DNA of 64,000 nucleotides from JBGVSA01 sp049840475 (lineage in GTDB: Bacteria > Pseudomonadota > Gammaproteobacteria > Burkholderiales > Rhodocyclaceae): contig JASGKX010000002.1 of NCBI GenBank assembly GCA_049840475.1, positions 1-64,000 on the forward strand, given 5' to 3'. Below are positions 61,513 to 64,000 of the stretch, piece by piece. The notes beneath the pieces were generated by a model, which did not search any database, was not told the DNA's origin, and saw only the letters and a program-made list of their open reading frames with translations. Position numbers and translations under genes: made by a program. Each line of letters opens with the position of its first letter. Position 1 is the first letter of the stretch.

Positions 61513-63547
61513 GGGAACGCCCCTCTTCGAGAAGACCGCTGGCACGCACCACGCGTCGCTCGATGGCGGCATCCAGCACCTGGCGGCCACCGGTCGTGAC
61601 CAGCGTAAGGAATGCCCGTGCGCGCGTGATGCCGGTATAGACCAACTCACGCGTGAGGATCGGGTTCAGCGTGTCCGGCAGCAGCAGCGCGGTGTGTTCA
61701 AACTCGGAGCCCTGCGACTTGTGCACGGTCATTGCAAACACGGTTTCCACCGATTGCAGCCGGCTCGGCAACACCCAGCGAATGGCATCCGACCCGTCCC
61801 CTGCCGGGAACGCCACACGCGGCACCCAGCGCACGACGTCGCCCACGCGCTCGGGCATGCTCAACGTAATGCCAATGTCGCCGTTCATGAGCCCCAGACC
61901 GTAGTCGTTGCGCGTGACCAGCACCGGTCGGCCGACGAACCAGCCCTGCGGCGATGCCAGCAGACCAGCATCGTGCAGCATGGTGCCCACACGTTCGTTG
62001 AGCCCTTCCACGCCCCAACGGCCGCGCCGCAACGCACACAACAACTGGAAGCGGCCATGCGCTTCGATCACCGCCCGCGCCCAGTTGTCAAAGGCTTCAG
62101 CCGACGCATTCTCGGCGGGGCGTTTCTGGTGCAGCACCTCCAGGTAATGACGATAGCCAACAGGTCCAAACATATCGCCACCACGCCCGCCATCGACCAG
62201 CAAGGCGCGTAGTGCGCGTTCGTCGTCCTTGCTGACGGCAACGCGTGCGAGGTCTGCGTGGTCGCGTTTCCACACAGCGTGCATGGCCGCGACGTCGCCA
62301 GCGTTGACCGCGGCGGCGAGCTGCCCGATGCCACTGTCCGAACCAAACCGATGGCTATGCCGCAGCATGGCGATTGCCTGATCGAGCGCCATGCCGGAGG
62401 AGTCGATGAGCGCGTCATCGACGCGCTGTCCAGTAACGTCGTACAACCAGTCGCGCGACGCGGGCCGATAGTGCCCTTCCAGCGCGCGGCTACAGAGTTC
62501 GCCCAATACGGCGCCGGCTTCGACCGACGCAAGCTGATCCTTGTCGCCCAGCATGATGAGGCGGGCGCGCGCCGGCAGCGCAGCGAGCAATGCCGCCATC
62601 ATTTCGAGGTCGATCATCGACGCTTCATCCACTACCAGCACGTCGAGCGCCAGCGGATTGCCTGCGTGATACGCAAAGCGTCGACTGTCGGGTTGGCTGC
62701 CGAGCAGTCGATGCAGCGTCGTGACATCGCGTGGAATCGCATCGCGCACGGCTTCGCCCCCGCCCACATCCGTGAGCTGGAGTCAACTGACCGCGCTGGC
62801 GATGGAGGTGTTCAAACGTGCTGCGGCCTTGCCCGTGGGTGCCGCAAGGCGGATACGCAACGCGCGCCCGGTCAACTCAAGCGCCAGACTCTGCAGCAAC
62901 GCCAACAGCTTGACGACGGTGGTCGTCTTGCCGGTACCCGGGCCGCCGGTGACGATGCCAAAGGCGCTGTTCGCCATCAGCGCGCAGGCCAGCTTTTGCC
63001 AATCGAGAGCCCCTTTGGATGACGCGGGGAACAGCACGTCGAGCGCACGACGTAGCGATTGCGCCGGCATGCCATCGCGTAACGCCGCGCTGCTCTGCAA
63101 ACGACGCTCGATACCCGCGCGCACATCGCGTTCATAGCGCCAGTAACGACGCAGATACAAGCGCGGGCCGACAAGCACCAGCGGTGTCGCGCCATCGCCG
63201 TCGGTCACCAGGCGGGCGTCATCCAGTGCATTGAGCCAGCCCTGCAAGTCGAGCCCTTCCAGCAGCGCAGCGGGCAAGGTTGGCGCGTCGCGTCCGGCTT
63301 CACCATCGGGCGGAAGCGACAACGCAAAGCGGCTGTCAGCAAGTGTTGCGGTCAGATCAAGGCAGACATGCCCTCGCCCGAGCTGATGGCTTGCAAGCGC
63401 GGCGGCAAGCACGAGCAGCGGATGCGCATCGCCAACCTGCTCCACGAGAAAAGCGGCAAAGGCATGATCAACATCGCGCAGCCATTTGCGCTTTGCCCAT
63501 TCGCCGAGCAGATCAAGCAGTTCATGTGCGTTGTCGGGGCGGATCAT
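61505..63547 (-). pseudogene. recD: Exonuclease V alpha subunit RecD, in-frame TGA
   Basis: Starts at the ATG at 63547, overlapping the recB stop (ATGA). The helicase motif I GGPGTGKTTTVVKLL and APTGKAAARLNTSIASAV are followed by an in-frame TGA at 62785-62783; the same frame then continues LQLTDVGGGEAV, TLHRLLGSQ, LVVDEASMIDLEM (motif II), MLGDKDQLASVEAGAVLG, and TVHKSQGSEFEHTALLLP (motif VI). A sense codon such as CGA at this site would restore a RecD of about 680 residues. RecD is the 5'-3' motor of RecBCD. recC is not visible. Confidence 0.88.
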
Positions 63548-64000
63548 GCGGCCACCTCCGCACCGTCCCGAAAGAGCGTGTCGAGCGCGTCCATGAGTTG
63601 CCGTGGCGGCCGTTCGAAATGCACGCCCTGCGTATTCGACTGACTGCCGCGCAGGAACAGATACACCGCGCCGCCAACATGGCGCTCATAGTCATAGCCC
63701 GGCAGGCGCACGCGCAACAGGCGATGCAGCGCGAAAACGTACAACACATATTGCAGATCGTAGCGGTGCTCCAGCACCGCCGCGCGCATGGCGTCAACGC
63801 TATAGGCAATGTCGTCAGCGCCGAGCCAGTTCGACTTGTAGTCGGCCACGTAGTAGCGGCCTTCGTGTTCGAACACCAGATCGATGAAGCCCTTGAGCAT
63901 GCCATTGAGCACGTTACGCTGGAGCACCGGACGAGCAGCGCCGCCCTGCGTTGCGCCGCGCACCAGTGCGTCGAGACGAAGGCTGTCGAACTTCACGCGT
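63544..64000 (-). CDS. recB: Exonuclease V beta subunit RecB, C-terminal fragment
   Basis: The last 151 codons are visible; the gene runs off the right edge. The nuclease domain shows GFIDLVFEHEGRYYVADYKSN, i.e. the Asp...Asp-x-Lys catalytic metal-binding residues of RecB (segment cited is split by eye as GFIDLVFEH and YYVADYKSN), and a late QYVLYVFALHRLL. It provides the helicase/nuclease of RecBCD for double-strand break repair and phage DNA degradation. Confidence 0.9.
   Translation of the reverse strand, partial: RVKFDSLRLDALVRGATQGGAARPVLQRNVLNGMLKGFIDLVFEHEGRYYVADYKSNWLGADDIAYSVDAMRAAVLEHRYDLQYVLYVFALHRLLRVRLPGYDYERHVGGAVYLFLRGSQSNTQGVHFERPPRQLMDALDTLFRDGAEVAA

Overview
This window looks like chromosomal DNA of a Ralstonia-type beta-proteobacterium (Burkholderiaceae). 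The basis is high GC, gene content, and neighbourhoods typical of that family: pyrG-kdsA-eno-ftsB, secB-gpsA, dapC-dapD-pilU, and rsx-nth-DUF1841. The genus is inferred from gene content and was not tested by alignment. No rRNA, tRNA, CRISPR array or insertion sequence was recognised.

Layout. (1) 1-7.8 kb, reverse strand: pilA behind a good sigma-54 promoter match, then two tandem PglL/Wzy_C-type ligases, a methyltransferase, a Wzx-like flippase and two glycosyltransferases. This is a plausible pilin-glycan or surface-glycan locus. (2) 8-11 kb: a GcvR-like ACT protein, gamma-carbonic anhydrase, and an overlapping SIMPL-dtd-NlpC/P60 run. (3) 11-15.6 kb, reverse: pyrG, kdsA, a Dabb protein, eno, ftsB. 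(4) 15.7-22.6 kb: a CpxAR-like two-component system divergent from a complete tripartite efflux operon (outer-membrane factor, MacA-like adaptor, ABC ATPase, MacB-like permease). (5) 22.7-24.7 kb: an MBL-fold hydrolase and a class A beta-lactamase. (6) 24.8-33 kb: lysine/DAP genes dapC, dapD and dapE, interspersed with pilU, an RlmN-like radical SAM enzyme, a PL10-type pectate lyase and prmB. (7) 33-39.5 kb: an SNase-like secreted protein, a YffB/Spx protein, Hsp33, a hypothetical protein, ctpA, envC, gpmA. (8) 39.8-42.5 kb: rhodanese, grxC, secB, an SH3 protein, gpsA. (9) 42.6-47.7 kb: a late flagellar operon (flaG, fliD, fliS, fliT, fliK, fhlB, ycgR) behind a strong sigma-28 promoter match. 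(10) 47.8-50.9 kb: a UPF0303 protein, a chagasin-like inhibitor, a CDF transporter, pyrD. (11) 50.9-58.3 kb: rsxABC, an embedded Gfo/Idh/MocA oxidoreductase, rsxDGE, nth, a DUF1841 gene. (12) 58.5-64 kb: a porin, a 1.4 kb repeat-rich tract without credible genes, a methyltransferase, recD and the end of recB.

A striking general feature is the number of otherwise well-conserved genes broken by single-base indels: the second pglL-like gene, the sensor kinase, the pectate lyase signal peptide, prmB, ctpA, fliT, fliK (three), fhlB and the Gfo/Idh gene. recD carries an in-frame TGA. Flanking frames stay conserved and several affected genes are housekeeping, so sequencing or assembly error is the likelier explanation, but this cannot be proved from sequence alone.

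The biological leads I find most interesting are an Hsp33 that lacks all four redox-zinc cysteines, the pilA-linked double-PglL glycan cluster, an oxidoreductase translationally coupled inside the rsx operon, a degenerate SNase-fold protein on a Lys/Ala-rich stalk, and a CpxR-like box between the two-component system and the efflux operon.
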